Part shown: piece after piece, positions 1 to 11,593 of the stretch
How the letters are laid out: every line of letters begins with the position of its first letter
Position numbering within the stretch: the first letter of the stretch is position 1
Source of the DNA: JACCXG01 sp963750935
GTDB lineage: Bacteria; Acidobacteriota; Vicinamibacteria; Vicinamibacterales; 2-12-FULL-66-21
Direction of reading: 5' to 3'
DNA length: 64,000 nt
Assembly: GCA_963750935.1 (NCBI GenBank)
Contig: CAVVSR010000014.1
Coordinates: 248,001 to 312,000 of the forward strand
The notes under the pieces: generated by a model
Database searches by the model: none
Told to the model about the DNA's origin: nothing
The model's input: only the letters and a program-made list of their open reading frames with translations
Translations under genes and position numbers: made by a program

Positions 1-214
1 TGCCGACCTTGCCGGTGAAGAACGCGGCGTCCTCCTGGAGCGTGCCGCGCGCGATCGTGCCGTCGACGAGCGGCCGCGCACTGGACCCGTCGGCGAAGAA
101 CGCGGACGAGCGCAGCGGCCGGTACTTCGGCTGGTCGTGCATGTCCTGCCGGCAGCCGGCCGTCAGGACCAGCCCGACCAGGGCGAGCAGCAGCGGCTTA
201 GTGCGGGATCTCAT
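1..214 (-). CDS. actE: ActE, lipoprotein cytochrome c of alternative complex III (N-terminal part)
   Basis: Only the first 71 codons lie in the window; the gene continues past the left edge. The ATG at 214 overlaps the end of actD by 17 bp. The protein opens with a short basic stretch, a hydrophobic segment and a lipobox ending LTAGC (Cys21), so it should be a periplasm-facing lipoprotein. It is followed by PKYRPLRSSAFFADGSSARP, a run typical of the small monohaem cytochrome c subunit of alternative complex III. The CXXCH haem motif is expected beyond the edge and is not visible. Family and operon position (directly after actD) agree. In ACIII this subunit helps pass electrons from the ActA/ActB module to cytochrome c or the oxidase. 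ActF and oxidase genes probably follow outside the window. Confidence 0.85.
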   Translation of the reverse strand, partial: MRSRTKPLLLALVGLVLTAGCRQDMHDQPKYRPLRSSAFFADGSSARPLVDGTIARGTLQEDAAFFTGKVG

Positions 215-740
215 TGATCTCTCTCGCGCCCAGTCCCTTGAGGAACTCGGGGGTGCGGCTCCGATCGAACTTCGGGTCGGTGGACTCGATCGTCAGGAAG
301 AAGCCCTTCTCGCTCGCGATCTCGGTGAAGCGGGGCACGTTGAATACCGGGTGGTACGGCAGCGGCAGCCCGTTCAGCATGATCCAGCTGAGGACCGCCG
401 CGAACGACGCGAACAGGATCGTCAGCTCGAAGGTCACCGGAATGAACGACGGCCAGCTGTTGCCCGGCCGGCCGCCGACGTTCATCGGGTAGGCCGTGGT
501 CGAGACCCAGTAGCAGAGGCCGAACCCGGCCACCATGCCGAAGATGCCGCCGAGCAGGACGTTCCGCTGTACCCGGTTGTCGTGCGCGTGCAGCGCGTCG
601 AACAGCTCGTGAATCGGGTACGGCGAATACGCGTCGGTCTGGCGGTAGCCCTCCGCGTGCGTACGCTTGGCCGCCTCGACGAGACTCGTCGCGTCGGGGA
701 ATTCCGCCATCAGGCCGAAGATCGGGTGTGATGCGTCCAT
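198..740 (-). CDS. actD: ActD, membrane subunit of alternative complex III (DUF3341)
   Basis: A 180-residue protein starting MDASHPIFGLMAEFPDATSL, the usual beginning of DUF3341/ActD, with the family's early motif around ADAYSPYPIHEL. Two hydrophobic helices follow at about residues 60-85 and 100-125, with GGRPGNSWPSFIPVTFE between them as in other ActD proteins. The C-terminal third is soluble. ActD anchors the peripheral cytochrome subunits next to the NrfD-like quinol-oxidising subunits. The gene starts 10 bp after actC ends and overlaps actE, so it is cotranscribed. Length is normal and no odd features are seen. Confidence 0.9.
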   Translation of the reverse strand: MDASHPIFGLMAEFPDATSLVEAAKRTHAEGYRQTDAYSPYPIHELFDALHAHDNRVQRNVLLGGIFGMVAGFGLCYWVSTTAYPMNVGGRPGNSWPSFIPVTFELTILFASFAAVLSWIMLNGLPLPYHPVFNVPRFTEIASEKGFFLTIESTDPKFDRSRTPEFLKGLGAREINEIPH

Positions 741-750
741 GGCGATGCGG

Positions 751-2198
<1,448 letters not shown>

Positions 2199-2199
<1 letters not shown>

Positions 2200-5100
2200 C
2201 AGTGTCCCGTCGTATGGCCCGCAGCCGGCGCCGGGGCGAGTTCGGGGTTCGGGTTGCGAATCTCAGCGAGATAGGTCGTGCGCGGACGGGTGTTGAGCTC
2301 CTCGAGCACGCCGTAGTTCCGTTCCTGCGCCTTGAGCCGGTTCACCTGGCTGTTCGGATCGTTCATGTCGCCGAACACGATGGCGTCCGACGGACAGGCC
2401 GATGCGCACGCCGGCACGACTTCGCCGTCACGGATCCGCCGGTCCTCCTTCTTCGCGTCGATGCGCGCGTGGTTGATCCGCTGCACACAGTAGGTGCACT
2501 TCTCCATGATGCCGCGGCTCCGGACCGTGACGTCCGGGTTGCGCGCGCCGTGCAGGCTCAGGGTGTCCCAGTCGGAGTAGAGCAGGAAGTTGAACCGCCG
2601 CACCTTGTAGGGGCAGTTGTTCGAGCAGTAGCGCGTGCCGACGCAGCGGTTGTAGGTCATGTCGTTCAGACCTTCCGAGCTGTGCGTCGTCGCCGCGACC
2701 GGGCAGACGACCTCGCACGGCGCGTTCTCGCACTGCATGCAGGGCACCGGCTGGTGGAACGACTCGGCGTTCTCGGGATCGCCGGCGAAATAGTGATCGA
2801 CCCGGATCCAGTGCATCTCGCGGCTGCGCAGCACCTGGTCCTTGCCGACGACCGGGATGTTGTTCTCGGCCTGACAGGCGATCGTGCACGTGCTGCAGCC
2901 GGTGCACGAGCTGAGATCGATCGCCATCCCCCACTTGTATCCGGTGTATTCGTGGTCGGGATACAGCGTCAGCGTGCGCGGCGGGGTATGGCCCTGGTCG
3001 TGGATGACGGCGGGGCGCGCCTTGTACTGCTCGAGCGTCGCCGACCGCACCGGGGCGCGGCCCTCCATCGAGTGGTGCTTCTGCGTCGTCGCCAGCGGAT
3101 GATGGTCGCCGGTCTTGACGATCTCGAGCCCCGAGCCGAACCAGGGCGCATCCGACGTCCGCAGCAGGAAGGCGTTGAACTGCTGCGCGGCGCCGACCGC
3201 GTTGCCGACCCGGCCGGCGCTGCGGCGGCCGTAGCCGAAGAACACCGTGACCGACTGGGCGGGATGGCCGGGGACGACGAAGATCGGCATCCGCACCGTG
3301 TTGCCGCGGTAGCGGAGCTCGATGATGTCGCCGTCACGCAGGCCGCGCTCGTCGGCCAGGCTCTTGGCAACCCACGCGGTCGTGTCCCAGGTCAGCTTCG
3401 TGAACGGCTTCGGCAGCTCCTGCAGCCAGCCGTTGTTCGCGAAGCGGCCGTCCCAGACGGTGGGATCGGGCCGGAAGATGATCTCGAGTCCGCCGGCCTG
3501 CGGCGGCGTCGCGCCCTGGGCGGGCGGCGCCGGTGCGGCGGCTGCGGGAGCCGGCGGGCTCGTCGCGGGTGCGGCCGGAGCGGTGCTGGTCGGCGGCTGT
3601 TCCCCTGCGCCCGCCGGCGTCGCCGGTCCGCCCACCGCGACTCCCACGGCGACTCCGGTGCCGGTCTGGAGCGGGGTCGCCGGACCACCCTCGGTGACCG
3701 CGGTGCCGCCGAATGAAACCTTCGTGCAGCGCCGTGCGCCACACGGCGTCGGCGTTCGCGAACGCTTCGTCCCGCGGATGCTTGAAGGTCCAGCCGCCCT
3801 GCCCGGTGCTGTACACCTTCGTCCAGAAATCCTTGACCGCGGCCTGCCCCTGCTTGTCCGTCTGCCCCGTGAAGACGCTGAGGAATTCATGCGGCGAGTG
3901 GCCGTCGTAGAGCGGGGCAATCAGCGGCTGGCTGAGCGTCACGGTGCCATCGAACGATCGGTAATCGCCCCAGCTCTCGAGGGCATGCGCGGCCGGGATG
4001 TGCCAGTGGCAATGCGGCGTCGTCTCGTCGGCGAAGTCGGCGTAGTAGACCGACAGCGGCACTTTGGTCATGCGCTCCGCGAAGCGGAGATCCACGGGCG
4101 CGGTGAACGCCGGGTTGCCGCCCATGATCACGAGCAGCTCGACCTGGCCGGCGTCCATCGCCTGCGCCAGCTCGGCGATCGAGCTCGACGTCAAGGGCGC
4201 GGCCTCGATGTTGGCCCCGTAGGTGACCGTCGTCCCGGAATTCCCGAGCGCGTCGTTGATCGCCCTGGCCGCCGCGTGCACCGCGTCAGGCTGGAAGTCG
4301 CCGGCGACGACGACCGCGCTGCCCTTGTGGGCCTGCAGATCCTTCGCAATCGCCGCGATCCATTTCGTCTCGTCGGCGCTCGGCGTGCGCGACGGAGTGC
4401 CGCCGCCAGCGCCGACCGCGGCGGCGAGGCCAGCGGCGAAGCCTTCGATCTCGCCGGCGCGGAGCGCCAGCCGATGGTCGGCCTTCGCGCCGGTCAGCGA
4501 CGGCGTGCTCTCGATCGCGTAGAGGCGGTTCATCGCCTTGTTGTCGTCGGTGACGCGGCGACGGCTTGCGAAATCCTTCGAATACCGCACCGATCCGGGG
4601 CCGCACGCCAGGAAGTCGGCGTCGAGCGCCACGACCACGTCGGCCTTGTCGAAGTGGTAGACCGTGCTCGACCGGGCCCGGGCCGGGCTGAGCGCCGTCG
4701 GCCGCGCGATCGGGTCGTACTGGTGCCAGCGCGCATTCGGATAGTCGCGCTGGACTGACGCCACCATCTCGGCGAGCGACGGCGATGTGATCGGCGGAGT
4801 CAGCAGATGCAGGCCAGCGCCGCCGCGGAGCCGCTGCGCGCTGAGCGCTTGATGCATCTCCGTGACGAACACGCTCCAGGCGCGGACGGACCCGCGGAAC
4901 ATGATCGTCTGGGCTCGATCCGGATCGTAGAGGTCGAGGACCGCGGCCTGCGTGAAGATGTCGGTGCCACCGCGACTCGCCGGATGCTCCGGATTGCCTT
5001 CAATCTTGGTCGGTCGCCCCATATGGCTTTCGACCAAAACAGGCATCGCGGTCCCGCTTATGGTGATAGCGCTCGCGAAATAGAGCGGCCGACCCGGCAC

Positions 5101-5367
5101 GATGTCCTCGGGCTGGCGCACGTAAGGGACGATGAGCTCGGAGGGCTGCCTGGTGCAGGCGCCGACGCCGGCGAGGGCCAGCGACGCGCTCATCAGCTTG
5201 AGGAAGTGGCGGCGCCCTTTCGGATCGTTCCACTCGGACGCCTGCTCCGGAAACTCGCGGTGCAGGTACTCGCGGAACTCCGGCGTATCGGCGAGCTGCC
5301 CGAGGCTTCGCCAGTAAAGGCGGCCGTCGGAGCCGGCGAGACGTGAGCGGATGGCTGCGAAATCCAT
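2199..5367 (-). CDS. actB: ActB, molybdopterin-like/iron-sulfur subunit of alternative complex III (one frameshift)
   Basis: Start ATG at 5367, 8 bp beyond the actA stop. Residues 1-50 are soluble, then GRRHFLKLMSASLALAG is a Tat-like signal ending in a Cys, which would place the protein outside the cytoplasm. The first two thirds is the molybdopterin-oxidoreductase-like domain (ActB1), which in this family lacks a functional Mo site. The last third (ActB2) holds four cysteine clusters: CTGCSTCTIACQ, CMQCENAPCEVVCP, CVGTRYCSNNCP and CTYC with CASACP. The frame breaks near 3709-3714: ALHEGFI must continue as GGTAVTEG in the +1 frame, consistent with one extra base. Removing it gives 1055 residues, the normal length. 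A Pro/Ala-rich linker (about residues 555-620) follows the break. A sequencing insertion is more likely than a pseudogene, because both halves are intact in a core respiratory operon. Confidence 0.88.
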
Positions 5368-5375
5368 AGTAGTCG

Positions 5376-6035
5376 TCACCGGTGACACGTGGAGCAGCTG
5401 GTCAACTGCGCCACGCTTCCGATCTTGTATTCGGTCACCAGCCGCTCCCCGAGTCCGGGGTCGTCGGCCGGGCGCGTCCAGGCCATGTTGTAGACCTGGT
5501 CGCGCGGTCTCACGTATTTCGCCGGATTCCGGTGGCAATCCAGGCACCACTGCATCGTCAGGGGCGCTTCCTGATACATCAGCGGCATGCGATCGACCGG
5601 GCCGTGACAGGTCGCGCAGCCGACGCCCTGTTTCACGTGGATGCTGTGGTTGAAGTACACGAAGTCGGGGAGATCGTTGACGCGCGTCCACTGCAGCGGC
5701 GTCTCGTTCTGGAAGCTGGCGCGGACCTTCTCGAGGATCGGCGAGGTATTCCAGATCTGCGCGTGGCAGTTCATGCAGGTCTTGGTCGGTGGAATGTTGG
5801 CGAAGGCCGATTCCTCGACCGAGGTGTGGCAGTACCGGCAGTCGATGCCCATGCCGCCGACGTGATGGGCGTGACTGAACTGGATCGGCTGTTCCACGTA
5901 GGCGCTCTGGCCCGTGTAGAACCCCCCGAGGTGCACCAGGCCGATCACCCCGCCAAGGCCTGCGACGAAGAGCCCGAGAGCAACGATGCTGAGCCGTGAA
6001 TAGATGTTGGTGTGGCGATGGAAGAGCTGACTCAT
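5376..6035 (-). CDS. actA: ActA, pentahaem cytochrome c of alternative complex III
   Basis: A 219-residue protein with an N-terminal membrane anchor (about residues 15-36) and five CXXCH haem sites at Cys66 (CRYCH), Cys87 (CMNCH), Cys140 (CATCH), Cys164 (CLDCH) and Cys214 (CSTCH). Anchor plus five haems is the standard ActA plan. The histidines at 54-58 (FSHAHH) and 130-133 are likely distal ligands. It is the first gene of the leftward operon actABCDE, so the operon promoter should lie between 6036 and about 6250. ACIII oxidises menaquinol or ubiquinol and reduces cytochrome c in place of a bc1 complex. Confidence 0.93.
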   Translation of the reverse strand: MSQLFHRHTNIYSRLSIVALGLFVAGLGGVIGLVHLGGFYTGQSAYVEQPIQFSHAHHVGGMGIDCRYCHTSVEESAFANIPPTKTCMNCHAQIWNTSPILEKVRASFQNETPLQWTRVNDLPDFVYFNHSIHVKQGVGCATCHGPVDRMPLMYQEAPLTMQWCLDCHRNPAKYVRPRDQVYNMAWTRPADDPGLGERLVTEYKIGSVAQLTSCSTCHR

Positions 6036-6366
6036 CGTGTCGACGTCCGCACCGTGCCTGCGAGCTCTGGCGCCATGACCTCGTGGACAGGCGCAGCCAA
6101 ACGCTTAAGCCTACTCCAACGACGGCATCGGCAGAAAGTGTCGGCGCGCCGGATTCAGCGAAGGTGCGTCACGCACCCCGCCTTTATAGTGTGAAACTTT
6201 TCACAAAGTGTCAACCGGCACGTGCGCCGTGGCCACTGGTTAGCGCACGCGATCGTGCGACGAACGCGCCAGGGCTGAGCGCTGACAGTCCGGAGCGCTG
6301 ACAGCCGGGAGCTCTCATCCGATCAACTGCCGGCTGCTGGCATCCGATCAACAATCGGACAGAACC
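6036..6366. promoter_or_regulatory. Divergent intergenic region between the act operon and the M61 peptidase gene
   Basis: This 331-bp region must hold both promoters. It contains a perfect palindrome at 6190-6205 (TGTGAAA, 2-nt spacer, TTTCACA), which looks like a protein-binding operator. Two 12-mer direct repeats follow: GAGCGCTGACAG at 6277-6288 and 6293-6304, and CATCCGATCAAC at 6316-6327 and 6341-6352. The repeats lie just upstream of the rightward gene. No confident -35/-10 pair was found. The regulator is unknown. Confidence 0.5.
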
Positions 6367-8205
6367 ATGCGGCACGTTTTTCAACTGATGGTCATCGTCT
6401 TGACATGGGCCGGGACTGCGTTCGCGCAGCCGGTCGTGTACCGCGTCTCGTTCCCCGCGCCCGAGCATCACTACGCCCAGGTCGAGGTCACGTTTTCCGG
6501 CGTCTCCGGGACGGTCGAGGCGCGCATGAGCCGGTCGTCCCCGGGCCGCTATGCGCTGCATGAGTACGCGAAGAACGTGTTCGACCTGAAAGCGTTCGAT
6601 GGCGCGGCCAAACCGCTGCCTGTGGCCCGGCCGAACCCGTATCAGTGGAACGTCTCCGGGCACGACGGCACCGTCCGCATCGTCTACAAGGTGTTTGGCA
6701 ACCTCGTCGACGGGACCTATCTCGGCATCGACGCGACGCACGCGCACATGAACATGCCGGCGACGCTGATGTGGGCGCGCGGCCTCGACGCGCGGCCGGT
6801 CCGCATCACGTTCGCGGCGCCAGCCGGCCTCAAGTGGACGCCGTCAACGCAGCTCTTCCCGACGCCGGACCCGTGGACGTTCACCGCTCCCAACCTTCAG
6901 TACCTGATGGACAGTCCGACCGAGTTGAGCGAGCAGTCACGGCGTTCGTTCAAGGTCCGCAACCCGGACGGCAAGGAGTTCACGATCGTGGTCGCGCTGC
7001 ACCACGACGCGACCGAGGCCGACGTGGACGAGTACGCGTCGAGCACCGAGAAGATCGTGCGCGAGCACGGCGCGGTGTTCGGCGAGTTTCCCGAGTTCGA
7101 TACCGGCACCTACACCTTCCTCGGCGACTACGTGCCGTGGGGCGGCGGCGACGGCATGGAGCACCGCAACAGCACCGTCGTCGCGCAGGGGGCGTCGATT
7201 CGCGGCAACGTCGAGGGCGTGCTGAGCACCGTCTCGCACGAGTTCTTCCATGCGTGGAACGTCGAGCGGATCCGGCCGGCGTCGCTCGAGCCGTTCAATT
7301 TCGAAGAGGCCAACATGTCCGGCGAGCTGTGGCTCGCCGAGGGATTCACCACCTACTACGAGGACGTGATCATGGCGCGCGCTGGCCTGATGCGGCCGGA
7401 GCAGGCGATCGTGAACCTCGCCCGCTCGGCGCTCGCGGTGGCTGACAGCCCGGCGCACCAGTTCCGATCCGCCGTGGAGATGAGCCAGATGGCGCCGTTC
7501 ACCGACGAGGCGCGGTCGGTCGATCCGACCAACTTCTCCTACTCGTTCATCAACTACTACCCGTACGGCTCCGCCCTGGCGCTGGCCCTCGACTTGAGCC
7601 TGCGCGACCGCAGCGGCGGCAAGGTGACGCTGGACGACTACATGCGTGCGATGTGGCGCGCGCACGGCAAGCCGGGCGGGGCGCAGCCGGGTCTCGTCGC
7701 CAAGCCGTACACGACGAAGGATGCGCGCGATCGCCTCGCCGAGATCTCGGACCGCGCCTTCGCGGACGACTTCTTCGATCGCTACGTCGAAGGGCGCGAG
7801 GTGCCGGACTACGCGAAGCTGCTGGCGCCGGCCGGCGTTCTCGTCCGTAAGCGCAGTCCCGGCGCCGCCTACACCGGCGCGGCCATCGACGACAGCGGAC
7901 GGGTCACCGCGACGCAAGGAGTGATGCCCTGGGGCTCGCCGGCTTTCGTCGCCGGCCTGGAGCACGGCGACGTCATACTCTCGATCGATGGGAAGCCGCC
8001 GTCAGGGGCGGCGCTGAGGGCGGCGAAGCCGGGCGACGTGGTCGAGCTGCAGGTGCAGCGGCGCGACGGTCGCACCGCGTCGTTGCAGCTGCGATACATC
8101 GAAGATCCCCGGCTGGACGCCATTCCAGTCGAGACTGGCGGCACCCGGCTCACCGCGGCACAGAAGGCGTTTCGCGAGGCCTGGCTCGGACCCAAACGAC
8201 GGTAG
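6367..8205 (+). CDS. Secreted M61-family metallopeptidase with PDZ domain
   Basis: A 612-residue protein with a signal peptide (residues 1-20, ending TAFA before Gln). An N-terminal beta domain precedes the gluzincin catalytic core. The zinc motif HEFFH is at 291-295 and is followed by AWNVERIRP; the third ligand is in LWLAEGFTTYYED (Glu325). Both are hallmark M61 (glycyl aminopeptidase-like) motifs. A PDZ-like domain (about 500-580) includes SPAFVAGLEHGDVILSIDG. M61 enzymes cleave peptides with small N-terminal residues; the substrate here is unknown. It reads away from the act operon and is followed after 55 bp by the kinase gene. Confidence 0.88.
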   Translation: MRHVFQLMVIVLTWAGTAFAQPVVYRVSFPAPEHHYAQVEVTFSGVSGTVEARMSRSSPGRYALHEYAKNVFDLKAFDGAAKPLPVARPNPYQWNVSGHDGTVRIVYKVFGNLVDGTYLGIDATHAHMNMPATLMWARGLDARPVRITFAAPAGLKWTPSTQLFPTPDPWTFTAPNLQYLMDSPTELSEQSRRSFKVRNPDGKEFTIVVALHHDATEADVDEYASSTEKIVREHGAVFGEFPEFDTGTYTFLGDYVPWGGGDGMEHRNSTVVAQGASIRGNVEGVLSTVSHEFFHAWNVERIRPASLEPFNFEEANMSGELWLAEGFTTYYEDVIMARAGLMRPEQAIVNLARSALAVADSPAHQFRSAVEMSQMAPFTDEARSVDPTNFSYSFINYYPYGSALALALDLSLRDRSGGKVTLDDYMRAMWRAHGKPGGAQPGLVAKPYTTKDARDRLAEISDRAFADDFFDRYVEGREVPDYAKLLAPAGVLVRKRSPGAAYTGAAIDDSGRVTATQGVMPWGSPAFVAGLEHGDVILSIDGKPPSGAALRAAKPGDVVELQVQRRDGRTASLQLRYIEDPRLDAIPVETGGTRLTAAQKAFREAWLGPKRR

Positions 8206-8260
8206 AACCCCGCGCGCGATCCGGGGCGTCTCAGATCCCGGATACGCGCGACTCCGACAG

Positions 8261-10651
8261 ATGACGTTCACTGCAGGCACTCGGCTCGGCCCGTACGAGA
8301 TCACCGCGGCGCTCGGCGCCGGCGGCATGGGCGAGGTGTATCGGGCCGAGGACGTGCGGCTCGGACGCCAGGTCGCGCTGAAGGTACTGCCGACCGCGCT
8401 CAAGGCCGATCCCGACAGCCGCGCCCGGCTGCTGAACGAGGCCCGTGCCGCGTCACTGTTGCGGTCGCCCAACATCGCCGTCACCTATGACATCGGCGAG
8501 GACGCGGGAGCGGATTTCATCGTCATGGAGTACGTGGAAGGGCAGCTGCTGTCGGCGCGCGTCGCCAACGGGCCGTTGCCGATTCGTGAAGTGATCGACG
8601 TCGGCGTCCAGGTGGCCGACGCGCTGGACGAGGCGCACGTGCGCGGCATCATCCACCGCGACATCAAGAGCGCCAACCTGATGCGCACCGAGCGCGGGCT
8701 GATCAAGGTCCTCGACTTCGGCCTCGCCAAGATCATCCCGGGGCAACCCATCAACGATCGCGTGACCCAGCCGGAGGTCTCGATCGCCGGGATGGTGGTC
8801 GGCACCATCTCCTACATGGCGCCGGAGCAGGCGCTCGGCCGTCCGGTCGATCGGCGCGCCGATCTGTTCTCGCTCGGGGTCGTCCTCTATGAGCTCGCCA
8901 CCGGGACGATGCCGTTTGCGGGCGCGTCGCCGACCGAGATCATCGATCGGATCCTGCACGAGCCGCCGATTCTCCCCAGCACCCTCAACGCCGAGCTGCC
9001 GCGGGCGTTCGACGCGGTGATCCAGCGCGCGCTCGAGAAGTCGGCGACGTTCCGGTACCAGACCGCCCGCGACATGGAAGCCGACCTGCGCAAGATCGCC
9101 GGCGAGCTCGAACGCGTGTTCACCGTCAGCGCCAGCGGCGCCGCCACCGCGATCGCCGCCCACACCGCGTCGGCGATCGAACGCTCCGTCGCGGTCATGA
9201 CGTTCGTGAACATCACGCGCGAGCCGGCGGACGACTGGATCGGCACCGGCATCGCCGAAACCGTCAGCTCGGATCTCAAGAACATCCACGGCCTGACCGT
9301 CATCGGCCGCGCCCGCGTCTTCGATGCGCTGCGGAACCTCGCGTCCAACGCCAGCCTCGACGAGTCCCTGGCGATCGACATCGGCCGGCGGCTCGGGGCG
9401 ACCTGGGTGGTCGTCGGCGGCTTCCAGAAAATGGGCGATCTGGTGCGCATCACCGCCAACTTCGTCGAGGTGGCGACGGGCACGGTGCGCCGCACCGTGA
9501 AGGTCGACGGCCGCGTCGGCGACATCTTCGCGCTGCAGGACAAGATCGTCTACGAGTTGAGCCAGGGGTTGAACCTGGTGCTGCGCGGCACCGAGGTCGC
9601 CGAGATCGAGCGCAAGGAAACGCAGTCGGTCGAGGCCTACGAGAGCTTCGCGCGCGGGATGATGAACCTGCGCCTCGCCAGCCGCGACTCGATCGAGCGC
9701 GCGATTGCGGCGTTCGAGACCGCGACGCGTCACGACCCCGAATATGCGCTCGCCTGGGCCGCGCTGGGCGGCGCCTACAGCCTCAAGGGTTCGTTCCTCA
9801 GCCTTCGCGATCTCATCGAGCGGGCGATCGAGATCGAACGCCGCGCGCTCGCGATCGATCCCGATCTCGCCGACGCCCACACCTGGCTCGGCGCCTCGTT
9901 TCTCAATCTTGGACGCACCGACGATGCGATCGCGGCGATTCGCGACGCGATACGCCTCGAGCCCGACAACGGCCAGGCGCACCAGGCGCTGGCCCGCGCG
10001 TTCTGGGTCGGCAAGGGGGACTTCGCCGCCGCCATCCCGGAGTTCGAGCGCGCCATCGAGCTGAATCCGGAAGCCGGCTACTCGTACCTCCAGCTCGGGC
10101 TGCTGCTCGCCTGGGAAGGCAACTTCGCCCGTGCCGAGGAGATCTGCCGCCGTGCGGTGGAGCTCCAGGATCAATACATTTCCGGCAACGCCGGCCTGCA
10201 GGTCGTCGGCGCCAACGGACGGCTGGGTTACGTGTTCTACCTGCAGGGGCGCTACGACGAGGCGCTGCGGGAGTACGAGCGCGGCCTGTCGTTCGTGGCC
10301 TCGTCCGACCACGCCCTGAAGGATCGCACCGCGATCGAGCTCAACATCAAGATTGGGGCCGCGCATCAGCGCCTTGGCCGCGACGCCGACGCGACGCGGC
10401 ATTTCACGCGGGCGCTGAAGATGTTCGACGCGCTGATCGCGAAGGGCGCGGACGATCCGTTCACGCGCTATTACGTCGCCTGCGTCCACGCCCTGACCGG
10501 GGCGGCCGACCGCGCCTTCGACTCGCTGCAGAAGGTCGGCGGCAAGCTGCCGGCGCTGACCGCCGCCCGCATGCAGCGCGATCCCGACCTCGATCCGCTG
10601 CGCCAGGATCCGCGGTTCGAGGCGCTCGTCCGTCACCTGCAGCAGCTGTAA
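8261..10651 (+). CDS. Soluble Ser/Thr protein kinase with TolB-like domain and TPR repeats
   Basis: A 796-residue protein. Residues 10-275 are a Hanks-type kinase: glycine loop LGAGGMGEVYRAED, VALKVLP lysine, catalytic HRDIKSANL (His132-Asp134), DFGLAK and MAPEQALGRP. Residues about 300-440 form the TolB/FlgO-like domain often fused to adenylate cyclases and kinases (SVAVMTFVNITREP, WIGTGIAETVSSDLKN). From about 460 to 780 there are several TPR units, such as YALAWAALGGAYSLKG and AHTWLGASFLNLGR. No transmembrane segment lies between kinase and TPR parts, so it is probably cytosolic, unlike many bacterial receptor kinases. Substrates are unknown. Such kinases are greatly expanded in Acidobacteriota. 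Confidence 0.92.
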   Translation: MTFTAGTRLGPYEITAALGAGGMGEVYRAEDVRLGRQVALKVLPTALKADPDSRARLLNEARAASLLRSPNIAVTYDIGEDAGADFIVMEYVEGQLLSARVANGPLPIREVIDVGVQVADALDEAHVRGIIHRDIKSANLMRTERGLIKVLDFGLAKIIPGQPINDRVTQPEVSIAGMVVGTISYMAPEQALGRPVDRRADLFSLGVVLYELATGTMPFAGASPTEIIDRILHEPPILPSTLNAELPRAFDAVIQRALEKSATFRYQTARDMEADLRKIAGELERVFTVSASGAATAIAAHTASAIERSVAVMTFVNITREPADDWIGTGIAETVSSDLKNIHGLTVIGRARVFDALRNLASNASLDESLAIDIGRRLGATWVVVGGFQKMGDLVRITANFVEVATGTVRRTVKVDGRVGDIFALQDKIVYELSQGLNLVLRGTEVAEIERKETQSVEAYESFARGMMNLRLASRDSIERAIAAFETATRHDPEYALAWAALGGAYSLKGSFLSLRDLIERAIEIERRALAIDPDLADAHTWLGASFLNLGRTDDAIAAIRDAIRLEPDNGQAHQALARAFWVGKGDFAAAIPEFERAIELNPEAGYSYLQLGLLLAWEGNFARAEEICRRAVELQDQYISGNAGLQVVGANGRLGYVFYLQGRYDEALREYERGLSFVASSDHALKDRTAIELNIKIGAAHQRLGRDADATRHFTRALKMFDALIAKGADDPFTRYYVACVHALTGAADRAFDSLQKVGGKLPALTAARMQRDPDLDPLRQDPRFEALVRHLQQL

Positions 10652-10656
10652 GTACG

Positions 10657-10691
10657 TTTTGACTTTTCACTTCTGACTTCCGACTTGTCAG
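10657..10691. repeat. Heptamer array, TTTTGAC family (5 units)
   Basis: Five consecutive 7-mers in perfect register: TTTTGAC, TTTTCAC, TTCTGAC, TTCCGAC, TTGTCAG. The same family recurs at 32786 and 63684-63760. The last unit supplies the TTG start codon of the next gene. Confidence 0.85.
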
Positions 10692-11593
10692 TTCTCCATG
10701 ACGTCATCGTCGTCGGCGCCGGACCGGCCGGTCTGAGTGCGGCGCTGATTCTCGGGCGCTGCCGGCGGCGGGTGCTGGTGTTCGACACGCGGACGCCGCG
10801 CAATGCCGCTTCCCGTGCGCTCCACGGTTTCATCACTCGCGACGGCATGCCGCCGAACGAGTTCCTCGGGCTCGCCCGTGAGGAGCTGGCGAAGTACGAC
10901 ACCGTCCAGGTGCACGACGTCGAGGTCACCGAGGCGCAGTGCGGCAGCGACGGCATCTATACCGTCGTCGTGGCGGGCGGCGAGCGATACCAGGCGAAGA
11001 AGCTGCTGCTCGCGACCGGGGTCTGCGACAACCTGCCGGACATCCCGGGCTTCCGGGACTTCTACGGCACGAGCGTGTTCCACTGCCCGTACTGCGACGG
11101 CTGGGAAGTCCGCGATCGGCCGCTGGCGATCTACGGCCGCGGCGCGCGCGGTTTCGGGCTGGCCCTCGAGCTGACGGCCTGGAGCCGCGACCTCGTGCTG
11201 TGTACCGACGGTCCGTCCGAGCTCGAGGCGGAGGAGCTCGATCGTTTGCGGCGCAACGACATCGCCGTCCGCGAGGAGCGCGTCACGGCGCTCGACGGAC
11301 ACGACAAGCAGCTGACGCGGGTCGTGTTCGCCGGCGGCGACGCCATCGATCGGCACGCGCTGTTCTTCACCACCGGCCAGTACCAGCGCTCGGGCCTGCT
11401 CGAGCATCTTGGCTGCGAGTTCAACGACAAGGGCACTGTCCGGACGGGGAAGTACGAGACCACCCACATGCCTGGCCTGTTCGTGGCGGGGGATGCCTCC
11501 CGCAAGGTGCAGTGGGTCATCGTCGCGGCCGCCGAAGGCGCCGAGGCGGCCTTCGCGATCAACACCGATCTGTTGAAGGACGAGACGAAGTAG
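10685..11593 (+). CDS. Thioredoxin-reductase-like NAD(P)/FAD-dependent oxidoreductase
   Basis: A 302-residue flavoprotein. The FAD Rossmann motif VVGAGPAGLSAALILG is near the N-terminus, and FHCPYCDGWE carries a redox pair Cys134-Cys137 at the position of the thioredoxin reductase CATC site. The C-terminal FAD contact is GLFVAGDASR. The second nucleotide motif (IYGRGARGFGLALEL) deviates from GxGxxA/G, so coenzyme choice is uncertain. The CPYC variant is common in the TrxR-like branch whose partner need not be thioredoxin. The only plausible start is TTG at 10685, inside a heptamer repeat, because the nearby ATG at 10698 is out of frame. The 3' end overlaps the convergent nrfD-like gene by 35 bp. 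Confidence 0.85.
   Translation: MSVLHDVIVVGAGPAGLSAALILGRCRRRVLVFDTRTPRNAASRALHGFITRDGMPPNEFLGLAREELAKYDTVQVHDVEVTEAQCGSDGIYTVVVAGGERYQAKKLLLATGVCDNLPDIPGFRDFYGTSVFHCPYCDGWEVRDRPLAIYGRGARGFGLALELTAWSRDLVLCTDGPSELEAEELDRLRRNDIAVREERVTALDGHDKQLTRVVFAGGDAIDRHALFFTTGQYQRSGLLEHLGCEFNDKGTVRTGKYETTHMPGLFVAGDASRKVQWVIVAAAEGAEAAFAINTDLLKDETK

Noticed and set aside
8453..10636. Long Arg/Asp-rich open frame on the minus strand opposite the kinase gene
   Set aside because: It is the mirror of a strongly coding plus-strand gene in GC-rich DNA, has no recognisable domains, and is typical of antisense frames at this base composition.
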